A stretch of 13,972 nt of DNA from Actinomycetota bacterium (GCA_013821525.1 JACDGR010000048.1:1-13972), one strand, 5' to 3'. Counted from the first letter of the stretch, positions 1 through 7,798 are shown. Notes: generated by a model not told the origin, from the letters alone. Translations and numbers: made by a program.

Positions 1-120
1 GGTGAGAGGGCCGCCGAGGGCTACCTGCGCTGCTGGGGGGAATCGACGCCCAATTACGGTCGCCGGGCCGAGACCAATCGCCCAGATCAGCGCAAGCGCG
101 ATTATCGGCAAGCCGATCAA
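1..120 (-). CDS. N-terminus of a probable integral membrane protein, truncated by the window edge
   Basis: Reading leftward from a TTG at 120 gives 40 open codons that run off the window. The first 20 or so residues are strongly hydrophobic (LIGLPIIALALIWAIGLG) and are followed by a basic GRR turn and more apolar residues, as at the first membrane segment of a polytopic protein. An in-frame TAG six codons upstream of the TTG confines the start; CTG two codons earlier is the only other option, and neither has a clear ribosome site. Third codon positions are GC-rich, which supports real coding. It is transcribed away from the WbqC-type gene, so 121-228 is a divergent promoter region. In this setting a flippase, polymerase or glycosyltransferase would be plausible, but nothing seen identifies the family. 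Confidence 0.45.
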   Translation of the reverse strand, partial: MIGLPIIALALIWAIGLGPATVIGRRFPPAAQVALGGPLT

Positions 121-216
121 GTTCAGACTGCGTCTCTAGCTGTCAGATCACACATGAGGACCTCCGATCGTGTCAGGCGGGTCGGCGAGCGAGGCTTTCG
201 GCGATTCCCGACCGAG

Positions 217-222
217 TAAGCT
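217..222 (+). promoter_or_regulatory. Candidate -10 element giving a leaderless start for the WbqC-type gene
   Basis: TAAGCT fits the TANNNT actinobacterial -10 pattern and ends six bases before the GTG at 229, so transcription would begin at or beside the first coding base. No good -35 box is present (GCTTTC at 194-199 has 17-nt spacing but is weak), and there is no Shine-Dalgarno. It also overlaps the in-frame TAA at 217-219 that limits the reading frame. The case rests mainly on the identical geometry at two other genes in the window. Confidence 0.3.
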
Positions 223-228
223 CAGGGT

Positions 229-942
229 GTGGTGGCGAAGCGAGTCGCGATCGTTCAGTCGTGCTACATCCCGTGGAAGGGATACTTCGATTTGATCAAT
301 AAGGTCGACCATTTCCTTCTGCTCGACGACGTGGAGTACTCCAAGAACACATGGAGAAACAGAAATCGCGTCAAGACCGTAAGCGGAACTCAGTGGTTGA
401 CGATTCCAGTTGCGCACTCGGGACGCTCGCGTCAGCGGATCGATGAAGTCGAAGTCAGCGACAAGCGGTGGCCCGTACGACATTGGAAAACAATCCGCCA
501 GAGCTACGCGCGCGCACCATTCTTCAGGCTTTACGCGCCCTCGCTGGAGGAGTTGTATCTCACTCTCGACGAGACTGGCCTGAGCGCGATCAATCGGATG
601 TTCATCGAACATGTGCGTCTGTTGCTGGGAATCAAAACGACAATTTCGCTGGCATCAGATTTTTCGAACGGAGAAGCCAAACGAACCGAGCGGCTCGCTC
701 AACTCTGCAAGGCAGTTGGTGCCGACGTTTACGTATCTGGGCCAGCTGCCCGCGCCTACCTCGACGTACCGCATCTCGAGAGCGCAGGAATTCGCGTCGA
801 GTGGATGAGCTATGACGGCTACCCGATCTATCCTCAACTCTATTCACCGTTCGATCACGCCGTCACCACGCTCGATCTCCTATTCAACGTCGGGCCAAAC
901 GCACCTCAATATCTGTTGAGTTTTGGCGGAACAATCGTTTGA
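229..942 (+). CDS. WbqC family protein (sugar-modification, O-antigen-cluster type)
   Basis: The 237-aa product shows the WbqC family pattern along its length: AIVQSCYIPWKGYFDLI (residues 7-23), a DDVEY segment (33-37), WRNRNRVK (42-49), LTIPV (57-61), then W..RHW.TIR..Y..AP.F (81-99). Length matches the family. WbqC-like proteins are cytoplasmic and recur in polysaccharide clusters beside 4-amino-sugar genes; their reaction is not well established, and a role in amide decoration of an amino sugar is inference from context. An in-frame TAA at 217 restricts the start to GTG 229 or GTG 232; no clear Shine-Dalgarno precedes either. The stop overlaps the next gene's TTG start by four bases, so the two are translationally coupled and probably act on the same intermediate. 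Confidence 0.85.
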   Translation: MVAKRVAIVQSCYIPWKGYFDLINKVDHFLLLDDVEYSKNTWRNRNRVKTVSGTQWLTIPVAHSGRSRQRIDEVEVSDKRWPVRHWKTIRQSYARAPFFRLYAPSLEELYLTLDETGLSAINRMFIEHVRLLLGIKTTISLASDFSNGEAKRTERLAQLCKAVGADVYVSGPAARAYLDVPHLESAGIRVEWMSYDGYPIYPQLYSPFDHAVTTLDLLFNVGPNAPQYLLSFGGTIV

Positions 943-1601
943 CCGCCCTCGTGCTCATCGGTGCAGGCGAGCTTGCGCACGTCGCGCTTTCACTGCTTCG
1001 CGACGTCGAAGGAGCCAATCCGGTCGGCTGCGCCGTGGATCCGATGTACGTGGACGGAGCGTCGCTCGGCGATCTCCCGGTGGTTTCTCTCGATGAGATC
1101 GAGCTGCGGTTTCCGTCCGCCGCGCACGAGGTGCTCGTCTGTGTTGGCTACCGCCACGTCAATCGCGAGCGTGAACGATTGATCCGTAACTGCGAGGGCC
1201 GTGGCTACCGACTCTGGTCGCTCATCCATCCGCACGCGTGGGTTTCTCCGGAAGCCATTGTGGGAGCGGGTTGCATCGTGTTTCCCCGCGTGGTGATCGA
1301 GCCCTATTCGACTGTCGGGAAGGGCGTAGTTCTCTGGAGCGGCAGTGTGGTCGCTCACGACTGTCGAGTAGGAGAGTTCGGGTTTCTGGCGCCCAATGCG
1401 ACGCTCGGGGGCCGAGTCGCTCTCGGCGCGCGCTGTTTCGTTGGCGCGAACGCGACCGTGCGCGACAGCGTGACGGTCGGAGACGATTGTGTGATTGGAG
1501 CCGGCGCCGTCATCAAGCGCGACGCGTTTTCAGGATCGGTATACCCGGCGTTCGAGACCGCCCTCGGGACTCGCGGCAGTGGCAGTTACGACAACCTTTG
1601 A
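939..1601 (+). CDS. PglD/NeuD-like left-handed beta-helix sugar O/N-acyltransferase
   Basis: The 220-aa product has the two-part PglD/NeuD architecture. An N-terminal Rossmann-like domain (VLIGAGELAHVALSLL, residues 5-20) is followed from about residue 95 by hexapeptide repeats of a trimeric left-handed beta-helix acetyl-CoA enzyme (AIVGAG, SVTVGDDCVIGAGAVI). The VVAHDCRVGEF stretch places His140 where PglD has its catalytic His, and the usual G-x-PAK near the end is replaced by VYPAFETALG. Known relatives N-acetylate UDP-4-amino-sugars (PglD) or O-acetylate sialic acid (NeuD). With a WecE-type aminotransferase next door, N-acylation of a dTDP-4-amino-4,6-dideoxyhexose is the most economical role, but this is inferred. 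The TTG start overlaps the upstream TGA (TTGA), indicating coupling. Donor and sugar nucleotide cannot be read from sequence. Confidence 0.85.
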   Translation: MTALVLIGAGELAHVALSLLRDVEGANPVGCAVDPMYVDGASLGDLPVVSLDEIELRFPSAAHEVLVCVGYRHVNRERERLIRNCEGRGYRLWSLIHPHAWVSPEAIVGAGCIVFPRVVIEPYSTVGKGVVLWSGSVVAHDCRVGEFGFLAPNATLGGRVALGARCFVGANATVRDSVTVGDDCVIGAGAVIKRDAFSGSVYPAFETALGTRGSGSYDNL

Positions 1602-1707
1602 CCAGCACGCCAGGGTCCACTAGTTCGTCTCGTCACGGTTTCCTCTTCCGCGGCTGATTGAGGCCGCAGCCGACAAGGGCCACTGGCAGAGCCCACAGAG
1701 GGCGGAA

Positions 1708-1713
1708 TATGGT
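1708..1713 (+). promoter_or_regulatory. Candidate -10 element immediately upstream of the aminotransferase
   Basis: TATGGT fits TANNNT and ends six bases before the GTG at 1720, predicting a leaderless or near-leaderless transcript. A weak purine stretch (GGCGGA, 1701-1706) could instead be a ribosome site, though its spacing of 13 bases is long. No good -35 is visible. If correct, the aminotransferase starts its own transcription unit, consistent with the 118-nt gap after the acyltransferase gene. Confidence 0.3.
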
Positions 1714-1719
1714 TCATGT

Positions 1720-2874
1720 GTGGACGCGATCCCGTTCAACCGGCCCTATCTCACCGGGAACGAGATCGCCTACATCGGTGAAGCGGCTGCGAATCTGCAT
1801 CTATCGGGAAATGGCCCGTTCACGAGACGTTGCGCCGCTTGGATCTGTGAGCGGTCGGGGTCTGCCGCCGCGCTGCTGACCCACTCCGCGACCGGGGCGC
1901 TCGAGATGGCCGTCGCACTCGCTGATATCAGGCCCGGCGACGAGGTGGTCATGCCGTCGTTCACATTCGTTTCCACCGCGAACGCAGTCGTTCTGCGGGG
2001 CGGCGTACCCGTTTTCGTCGATATTAGGTCCGACACGCTCAACCTTGACGAGACCCTCGTCGAGGACGCGGTCACGGCTCGTACGAAGGCGATAATGCCC
2101 GTGCACTACGCGGGCGTCGGTTGCGACATGGCGGCCCTGCTCGATGTTGGGCATCGACACTCCGTTGCCGTCATCGAGGACGCCGCCCACGGAATCATGT
2201 CGACCTACGACGGACGCGCACTCGGATCGTACGGTGCGCTCGGAGCACTCAGCTTCCACGAGACGAAGAACGTGATGTGCGGTGAAGGCGGAGCCCTGAT
2301 GATCAATGACGCCTCCCTGATCGACCGCGCGGAGGTCGTCCTCGAGAAAGGCACTAATCGAAAGCGTTTCTATAGAGGGCAAGTCGACAAGTACAGCTGG
2401 GTGGATATCGGCTCCTCCTACGTCATGAGTGAGATCAACGCCGCTTTTCTATGGGCGCAGCTCGAGCACGCCGACGTGATCACGAGCCGGCGTCTGCAGA
2501 TTTGGAATGCGTATGATGAGGCGTTTCGCCCGTTGGCCGAGGAGGGTCTGTTGGGATGCCCGGTCGTTCCACATCGCGCACGTCACAACGCCCACATGTA
2601 CTACCTCATCCTTCCCGAGACGATATCCCGCTCAAAATTTCTTGCCCAGCTCCTCGCCGACGGTGTCCATGCCGTCTTTCATTACGTGCCGCTCCACTCG
2701 TCCTCCGCGGGGACTCGTTACGGCCGCACCGGTTCGACGCTCAAGGTCACCGAGGACGTCAGCGAGCGACTCGTGCGCCTCCCACTGTGGGTTGGGATGA
2801 GGGAAAGCGAGGTGGGCCGGGTCATCGACTCCGTGCTTGCGGCCGCCGGCGCGCGCGCGACCGGGGTTCGCTGA
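1720..2874 (+). CDS. wecE: dTDP-4-amino-4,6-dideoxygalactose transaminase (WecE/RffA type)
   Basis: The 384-aa product is a DegT/DnrJ/EryC1/StrS PLP-dependent sugar aminotransferase and follows the WecE pattern throughout: IPFNRPYLTGNE (4-15), FTRRC (34-38), GDEVVMPSFTFVSTANA (73-89), PVHYAGV (127-133), the PLP-contacting EDAAHG (153-158), and SFHETKN (178-184) with K183 as the Schiff-base lysine. EKGTNR, YRGQVDKYSW and DIGSSYVMSE, typical of this subgroup, follow. Family knowledge: it transfers the amino group of glutamate to dTDP-4-keto-6-deoxyglucose, giving dTDP-Fuc4N in the cytoplasm. The GTG start puts DAIPFN at the N-terminus, where WecE has its MIPFN. Flanking genes suggest the product is then acylated and incorporated in surface glycan. 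The RmlA/RmlB substrate-forming enzymes are absent from the window. Confidence 0.92.
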   Translation: MDAIPFNRPYLTGNEIAYIGEAAANLHLSGNGPFTRRCAAWICERSGSAAALLTHSATGALEMAVALADIRPGDEVVMPSFTFVSTANAVVLRGGVPVFVDIRSDTLNLDETLVEDAVTARTKAIMPVHYAGVGCDMAALLDVGHRHSVAVIEDAAHGIMSTYDGRALGSYGALGALSFHETKNVMCGEGGALMINDASLIDRAEVVLEKGTNRKRFYRGQVDKYSWVDIGSSYVMSEINAAFLWAQLEHADVITSRRLQIWNAYDEAFRPLAEEGLLGCPVVPHRARHNAHMYYLILPETISRSKFLAQLLADGVHAVFHYVPLHSSSAGTRYGRTGSTLKVTEDVSERLVRLPLWVGMRESEVGRVIDSVLAAAGARATGVR

Positions 2875-2934
2875 AGTCGCCTCCTGAGCTCTATATAGTC
2901 CGACTCCCTCGACCCGTGAGCTCTGGCCGTTTCT

Positions 2935-3786
2935 TTGTCTTCGAACCCACCTATTCTCACCGACGTCGTTCGCTCGAACATCGCAGTGCACACAAGATTG
3001 GCGAGCTCATATAGCCGCGACGAGCCACACTATCGTCCCGAGAATCAGGCGAAGGTACGGGCCAACCTCCGTCGGCTCATCATGCAGACCGGCTCCGGTC
3101 GGATGCTGGACATCGGATGTGGCGCCGGCTTCATGATCGATCTCGCCAGGGATCTCTTCGACGAGATTCACGGCTTGGACCCGACACGGGCGATGCTCGA
3201 CGAAGTCGATGTACGCAACGGTAAGGTCACGCTTCACGAGGGCGTTGCTGAACATCTGCCATTTGCTGACGGAAGCTTCGATCTTGTTACTGCCTACTCA
3301 GTGTTCCACCATCTTGCGGATCACCGCCCGGTGCTCGCCGAGGCTGCCCGTGTCCTTCGGCGCGGGGGCATGCTCTATGTCGACCTCGAGCCGAACAGAC
3401 TGTTCTGGCAGGCGATCGCCCAGGTCGAGAAGAGCCACAACGACCGACTCGACGAAATCGATGAGATTGTTGGGCGGGAGATCGATGCGGTCCTCCACAT
3501 CGATGATCAGGTGCGTAGCCGTTATGAGATCGACCCTGCCGTGTTTCGTCAGGCGGAGTACATAAAATCGGAACTGGGTGGCTTCGATCCCGCGCAGTTC
3601 GAAGCCGACGCGATCGATGCCGGCCTCTCAACGGTGTCGACGACGCATGAATGGTTTCTTGGCCAGGGCGTGTTGCTGCACGGAGACTCACCGATGAGTG
3701 TCGAGATCGTCGAAACGCATCTCCGCCGGCTCCTGCCGCTGACCGCGCCGCTCTTCAAGTATCTCCGTTTCGAGGCTCAACGTTGA
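2935..3786 (+). CDS. Class I SAM-dependent methyltransferase
   Basis: The 283-aa product has the Rossmann methyltransferase motifs in order: motif I LDIGCGAGF (58-66), the acidic ribose-binding region GLDPTRAML (80-88), AEHLPFADGSFDLVTAYSVFHHL (105-127, motifs II and III), and EAARVLRRGGMLYVDLEPN (motif IV/post-I). These define the Methyltransf_11/25 fold; the acceptor is not predictable. The C-terminal 130 residues are acidic and helical and probably form the substrate cap. The gene stop overlaps the dioxygenase TTG start by four bases, so these two are probably co-translated and act on one substrate. The chosen TTG lacks a Shine-Dalgarno; GTG at 2983 is an alternative that would remove 16 residues and keep motif I. 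O-methylation of a sugar or acyl group fits the neighbourhood. Confidence 0.85.
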   Translation: MSSNPPILTDVVRSNIAVHTRLASSYSRDEPHYRPENQAKVRANLRRLIMQTGSGRMLDIGCGAGFMIDLARDLFDEIHGLDPTRAMLDEVDVRNGKVTLHEGVAEHLPFADGSFDLVTAYSVFHHLADHRPVLAEAARVLRRGGMLYVDLEPNRLFWQAIAQVEKSHNDRLDEIDEIVGREIDAVLHIDDQVRSRYEIDPAVFRQAEYIKSELGGFDPAQFEADAIDAGLSTVSTTHEWFLGQGVLLHGDSPMSVEIVETHLRRLLPLTAPLFKYLRFEAQR

Positions 3787-4571
3787 CCAGCGCATCGGAG
3801 ATCCCTGCGGATCTGTCCGTTCTCGCGCGGATCCGGGCTCACGGCTTTGCGGTCGTCCCGAACGTGCTCGACTCGTTTACCGTAGAGACAATGAAACGGG
3901 AGTTGCTCCGTTCCGCGAAAGAGGATCTTGCCGCTTGGGCGGGCCGAGACTATCCAGACGCCTGGATGGTTCACAACCTCATGGTCCGCAACTCGGTTTT
4001 CGCCCGGTTTCTCGAGAACGCTGTACTTCACAGCTATCTCTCTCCGCTGCTCGGAGATACATGCATCCTCTACGCATACACATCCTCGAGCATGCCGCCA
4101 GCGGGGGCCAATTTCTCGAGTCGTGTTCACGTCGATTCACCTCGCGTCATACCCGGCTATTGGACGAATGTCGGCGTCATGGTCGCCCTTGACGACTTCA
4201 CCTCGGAGAATGGAGCCACTCGCTTTCTGCCGGGTTCGTTTGAGCGCGTCGCGGCACCGTCGCGCGAGGAGTTCGCTCAGAGTGAGGAGGTGTTTCCGAC
4301 TGCCGGCGATGCCGTCGTCTTCAATGCGCGGACGTGGCACATGGGAGGCCGCAATACGACCGGCGTCGCACGACACGCCGTCACGCTAAACGTATGCCGG
4401 TCATACATGCGGCAGCGGTTCGATTATCCGCGTCTGGTCGGTGGGGAAACGCTCGACCATGTCGGCGAGGTCGGCCGTCGCTTTCTCGGCTTCAACGTCC
4501 GAATGCCTTCAACGTTGGAGGAGTACTACCTTCCCGATGCTGAGCGCCTCTACAAAGCGGGCCAAGGGTAG
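3783..4571 (+). CDS. Phytanoyl-CoA dioxygenase (PhyH) family Fe(II)/2-oxoglutarate oxygenase
   Basis: Starting at the TTG of a TTGA overlap with the upstream stop, the product has 262 aa, usual for bacterial PhyH proteins. The facial triad is visible: H116 and D118 in SSRVHVDSP, and distal H186 in RTWHMGGRN, with R197 in GVARHAVTLN suited to bind 2-oxoglutarate. A typical N-terminus, RIRAHGFAVVPNVLDSFTVE (17-36), and LDDFTSENGATRFLPGSF (136-153) complete the family signature. The open frame extends upstream to 3651 but there it only shadows the methyltransferase. PhyH enzymes hydroxylate acyl chains, amino acids or sugars, or catalyse ring changes and desaturation; the substrate is unknown. 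Coupling to a methyltransferase suggests hydroxylation followed by O-methylation, or the reverse order. Confidence 0.87.
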   Translation: MTSASEIPADLSVLARIRAHGFAVVPNVLDSFTVETMKRELLRSAKEDLAAWAGRDYPDAWMVHNLMVRNSVFARFLENAVLHSYLSPLLGDTCILYAYTSSSMPPAGANFSSRVHVDSPRVIPGYWTNVGVMVALDDFTSENGATRFLPGSFERVAAPSREEFAQSEEVFPTAGDAVVFNARTWHMGGRNTTGVARHAVTLNVCRSYMRQRFDYPRLVGGETLDHVGEVGRRFLGFNVRMPSTLEEYYLPDAERLYKAGQG

Positions 4572-4577
4572 ACCGTA

Positions 4578-5558
4578 ATGGAACCGCCCAGCGTCTCCGT
4601 CGTCATACCCGTTTACGGCAACGAGCAGTTCCTCGAAGAGCTCGCTCGAAGGCTTAAGGACACTCTCGGTGGCCTCGGTCGATCATTCGAGGTCATCTTC
4701 GTGGATGATGGAAGCCCGGATCGATCGTGGGATCTCATCGAGGAACTCAGCTCTCGGCACCACGAGGTCGTCGGCCTTCGGCTCAGTCGCAACTTTGGCC
4801 AGCATCCGGCTATCTCGGCCGGTTTCGAGCGCGCTGTCGGCGAGGTAACCGTTCTCATGGACGCCGATCTTCAAGACGCTCCCGAAGAGTTACCTCGGTT
4901 ACTCGAATTGCTCGACGATGGTGCGGATGTGGTCTATACGACGATCGTCGACGACGGCGGCTCGAGTCGGCTGCGGCCGACGTCGGCGTTGTTTCACTTC
5001 TCGTTTGCCCACGTGGCCAGTGTGAGCGTGCCCCCGTCAATTGGGACGTACCGCGCTTTCAATCGCAGGTTCCGGGAGGCGCTCATGAGCTACCCGGAGC
5101 GCCGCGCCCTCTACGGCCCTCTGATGCTCTACATCGGATTCAAGACAGCGTTCGTTCCGGTTAAGCGCCTCCCGAGGCGGGGAGGTGGGAGCAGCTACGG
5201 CTTCCTGAAGCGGATGTCCCTCGCAATTGAGACGCTCGTCTCCTATACGAACGTTCCGCTACGGGTGCTTGTGTTCGTGGGTTCGGCGATCACCTTCCTG
5301 AGCATCGCGTACCTTGCCGCCCTGGTCGTGGACTATTTCATTCGCGGCTCAGCCTTCGCGAGCGGCCTCACTTTGTTGCTTGGCGTGACGCTGCTCTTCA
5401 TGGGTACTGTGCTCTTCAGTTTGGGGGTGCTAGGGACGTACCTCTTCCGCGTGTTTCAAGAGGTGCTGGCACGCCCCCGGTACCTCATTTCCGAGCGGGT
5501 CGACTCTCATCCCCTTGAGCTGTCGTCCTCCCAGCAGGAGAAACATCAAGGCGCGTGA
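4578..5558 (+). CDS. GT2 polyprenyl-phosphate glycosyltransferase with two C-terminal membrane helices
   Basis: The 326-aa product has a GT-A catalytic domain, SVVIPVYGNE (7-16), EVIFVDDGSPDRSW (38-51), LRLSRNFGQHPAISAGF (67-83) and the metal-binding MDADLQDAPE (94-103), then RRGGGSSYGF (200-209), the R-x-G-x-S-x-Y element of DPM1/GtrB/ArnC-like enzymes. Two membrane helices follow (about 228-252 and 262-290), with a cytoplasmic tail. Such proteins transfer a sugar from a nucleotide donor to undecaprenyl phosphate at the inner membrane face. The ATG lies six bases after the dioxygenase stop, with AAGGG nine bases upstream, so it ends the cassette as an operon gene. The sugar moved is unknown. 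The convergent GT-C-like membrane protein would be a suitable user of its lipid-linked product. Confidence 0.9.
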   Translation: MEPPSVSVVIPVYGNEQFLEELARRLKDTLGGLGRSFEVIFVDDGSPDRSWDLIEELSSRHHEVVGLRLSRNFGQHPAISAGFERAVGEVTVLMDADLQDAPEELPRLLELLDDGADVVYTTIVDDGGSSRLRPTSALFHFSFAHVASVSVPPSIGTYRAFNRRFREALMSYPERRALYGPLMLYIGFKTAFVPVKRLPRRGGGSSYGFLKRMSLAIETLVSYTNVPLRVLVFVGSAITFLSIAYLAALVVDYFIRGSAFASGLTLLLGVTLLFMGTVLFSLGVLGTYLFRVFQEVLARPRYLISERVDSHPLELSSSQQEKHQGA

Positions 5559-5758
5559 GGTAGTAGCGTCGACTGAGACGGAGCGAGCCCCGCGATTGCC
5601 TCTGAAAGCAACGTCGTCGCCGCACATCAGAGCCACGTTGTGGGATGACGTCAGCGGATGCCACGGCCCGACGCGTCCAGGTGGAGTAGGCACTCGAGAA
5701 GTCGCGCCAACCGTCGTCCACGGTCGTTCAGCGAATGAGTCGCGTGTGAGCAGACGCG
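5559..5758. other. Convergent intergenic spacer
   Basis: These 200 bases separate two gene 3' ends facing each other. I see no convincing reading frame and no classical terminator with a T tract. A short stem ACCGT/ACGGT (5710-5714 and 5720-5724) and another CGCGT/ACGCG (5741-5745 and 5754-5758) are the only structures near the stops; both are weak. Confidence 0.4.
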
Positions 5759-7798
5759 TCAGGCGATGCTGAGCCGAGTCGCCATCACGCTGACCGTCCG
5801 TTTCCGGTGGCTGACGGGGATTCCGGCAATGAGGCTGATCCTGCAGGCCACCCGCGAGGCGCGCGGTACGGCGATTTGAACGCGCCTCGGGCGTGTAGTG
5901 ATGCGTTCGGTCCAGCGGTGTGACCCGCAAGCAAAGTTGAGCGATTTCGCACCAAGGGGGCTGGCCAGCCACATCGAGACGACAAACGGCCGGTCGTTTG
6001 CCGCCGCATACAGCTGGCTCACGGTCTCCAGATACCGGTCGTCCTGGTTTAGCCCGAACACGATCACCTGCGGCAAGCGCGGAAACACCCGGCCGGATCC
6101 CTTGAAGGTCGCAGCTGTGGTGTCGGAGTCGAAGGCGAACGGACCGGGGACGGGCGCGCCGTGTGCGTCGACCAACTCACCCTGCTCCCCGATGCGAACT
6201 GGAATTGACGCGTAGCCGTCAGGCGCTCCGTCGGAGCCAAGGTCGATGACTCGCGTCACTTGCGGGTTCCAGAACAGCGTCTGCATCAGCAAAAAGCGAT
6301 TCGTACGCGGGCCGGTGAGGAGCGCGGTGCCGTGCGTCGCATTCAGGCGCGGTACGGCAGTGATGTTGGCACCGAGTTCGAACCCGAGCGAGGTGCCGAA
6401 TTTCAAGAGCTGCCGCGTGCCAGTCACGCCGACAGCGCCCAGGATCAGCACTGCTCCAAACACCGTCAGTCGAGTCCCATTCATCCATGGCCCGACGAGC
6501 ATCGCTGCCACCGCAAGCATGAGCGCCCACAGGAGTGTGGCGTGCGGGCCGCCACCGGCAAGCGACTGCAAGCCGAGGATGGTGGGGGATTCGTCCGTCG
6601 CCCCTCGTCGGATCTCGCTGCCGGCAGGAACCAGGATTGCGACCGCCGCTCCCGTGAACGCAGTACAGCGGTAGAGCCGATCGCGGGGAGCGGCCGCCTC
6701 CAGCGCGTGGACAAACGCGATCGCTATCAGCGGCGCAAGATAGAACGTGTAGCGCTCCAGCACGCGCCCCTCATTGGCGCCGAACAAGGCCGCCTGCCCG
6801 AGCAGGCCGACCGATAGGAAAATCGTCAGCAGTGTGAAGGCTCGTTGCCGCTCCGTGCCTGAGCGCAAGAATGTGGTGAACCCTGCGACTGCACGCGGGA
6901 CGATCACCCATCCCGAGGCAACCGCCAAGATGAACACGTTGACGCCGAACCATCGAATCATCTCTCCCGGTGGGGCACGGAAGGTGGTGATCCCGGCGTA
7001 CACGCCGGCGAGGCGGCGGATGCCGATCCCCACGCTAATGCAAGCGGCCAGCAGAAACATGGCGAGCACAAGCCACTGCTGACGCGCGGCCACTCGAGGC
7101 GAGCGAGAATAGACCAACGCAGCGAGGGCGTATGCGCCGGGCACGATGATGAACTGGATGCGCACCAGACACAACACCGCCATCAGTGTCACGACCGCGA
7201 ACTGGCGCCCGCGTGTCGGGTTCGCGATCGTGTCGACAGCGACTACGAGCATCGCCAGAAACACTGGATAGGCGTAGGGCTCGCTGAGCAGATTGGTCGA
7301 AAATGCTCCATCAGGGGCCAAAAGTGCGAGTAGCGCAACAATCAGGCCGCCACCCGCGCTTACGCCCATACGCCGTGTCAACGCATACGCAGGGAAGGCA
7401 GCAAGCGAGAACGCGAGTGACGCCTGGCCAAGGGAGATCTTGTACGCAAGCTCGACGTTATTGAAGAACCAGGCCGGCGCCATCAGGTACGGCACCACGA
7501 GAGCAGGGAAGTGGAAGAACGTACCTCGGATACGAGGCACGCCCGTCTCGGAGATCGAGCGCGCAAGGGCGGAGTACAGGTACTCGTCCGGGTAGTAGAG
7601 CGGCCCGGTGCGGAGGACCGCCGCGCAGGTGCGAATGATCGCACTCGCCAGGACCAATCCGATGAGCCAGGGTCTCGGCCGGATCGCCGGTGCGGCCCGT
7701 CGCCACATCTCAAGCGAGATGTCGATATTGGGGCGGACGTGTTTCCGCATGCGCGACAGAGCGGCCAGTATCGGTGCTGAGATCGAAGTAGCCTTCAT
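5759..7798 (-). CDS. Polytopic membrane protein, probable GT-C-type glycosyltransferase
   Basis: From the ATG at 7798 the product has 679 aa. About 43 mainly polar residues precede the first membrane helix (WLIGLVLASAIIRTCAAVL); next comes a loop containing YYPDEYLYSALARSI, with Asp71-Glu72 placed like the acidic catalytic pair in the first outer loop of GT-C enzymes (ArnT/PMT-like). Roughly ten more hydrophobic segments follow, then a 190-residue non-membrane C-terminal part that should lie outside. GT-C proteins use lipid-phosphate sugars, which suits the convergent GT2 gene; this link is inferred. A GTG at 7930 would add 44 residues, but that stretch is not membrane-like, has poor codon composition and lacks a ribosome site, so ATG 7798 is preferred. 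Exact family not recognised; it could instead be a non-catalytic polytopic surface protein. Confidence 0.75.
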   Translation of the reverse strand: MKATSISAPILAALSRMRKHVRPNIDISLEMWRRAAPAIRPRPWLIGLVLASAIIRTCAAVLRTGPLYYPDEYLYSALARSISETGVPRIRGTFFHFPALVVPYLMAPAWFFNNVELAYKISLGQASLAFSLAAFPAYALTRRMGVSAGGGLIVALLALLAPDGAFSTNLLSEPYAYPVFLAMLVVAVDTIANPTRGRQFAVVTLMAVLCLVRIQFIIVPGAYALAALVYSRSPRVAARQQWLVLAMFLLAACISVGIGIRRLAGVYAGITTFRAPPGEMIRWFGVNVFILAVASGWVIVPRAVAGFTTFLRSGTERQRAFTLLTIFLSVGLLGQAALFGANEGRVLERYTFYLAPLIAIAFVHALEAAAPRDRLYRCTAFTGAAVAILVPAGSEIRRGATDESPTILGLQSLAGGGPHATLLWALMLAVAAMLVGPWMNGTRLTVFGAVLILGAVGVTGTRQLLKFGTSLGFELGANITAVPRLNATHGTALLTGPRTNRFLLMQTLFWNPQVTRVIDLGSDGAPDGYASIPVRIGEQGELVDAHGAPVPGPFAFDSDTTAATFKGSGRVFPRLPQVIVFGLNQDDRYLETVSQLYAAANDRPFVVSMWLASPLGAKSLNFACGSHRWTERITTRPRRVQIAVPRASRVACRISLIAGIPVSHRKRTVSVMATRLSIA

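Noticed and set aside
148..612. 154-codon frame on the minus strand
   Set aside because: It lies antisense to the well-supported WbqC-type gene, and its composition is that of a shadow frame in high-GC DNA.
1651..1672. Hairpin CGGCTG/CAGCCG after the acyltransferase gene as a terminator
   Set aside because: The stem is only six pairs, an equally good competing pairing GCGGC/GCCGC exists, and there is no T tract.
2886..2923. Repeated GAGCTC hexamers in the gap before the methyltransferase
   Set aside because: Two copies of one six-base palindrome 26 bases apart are expected by chance and show no further symmetry.
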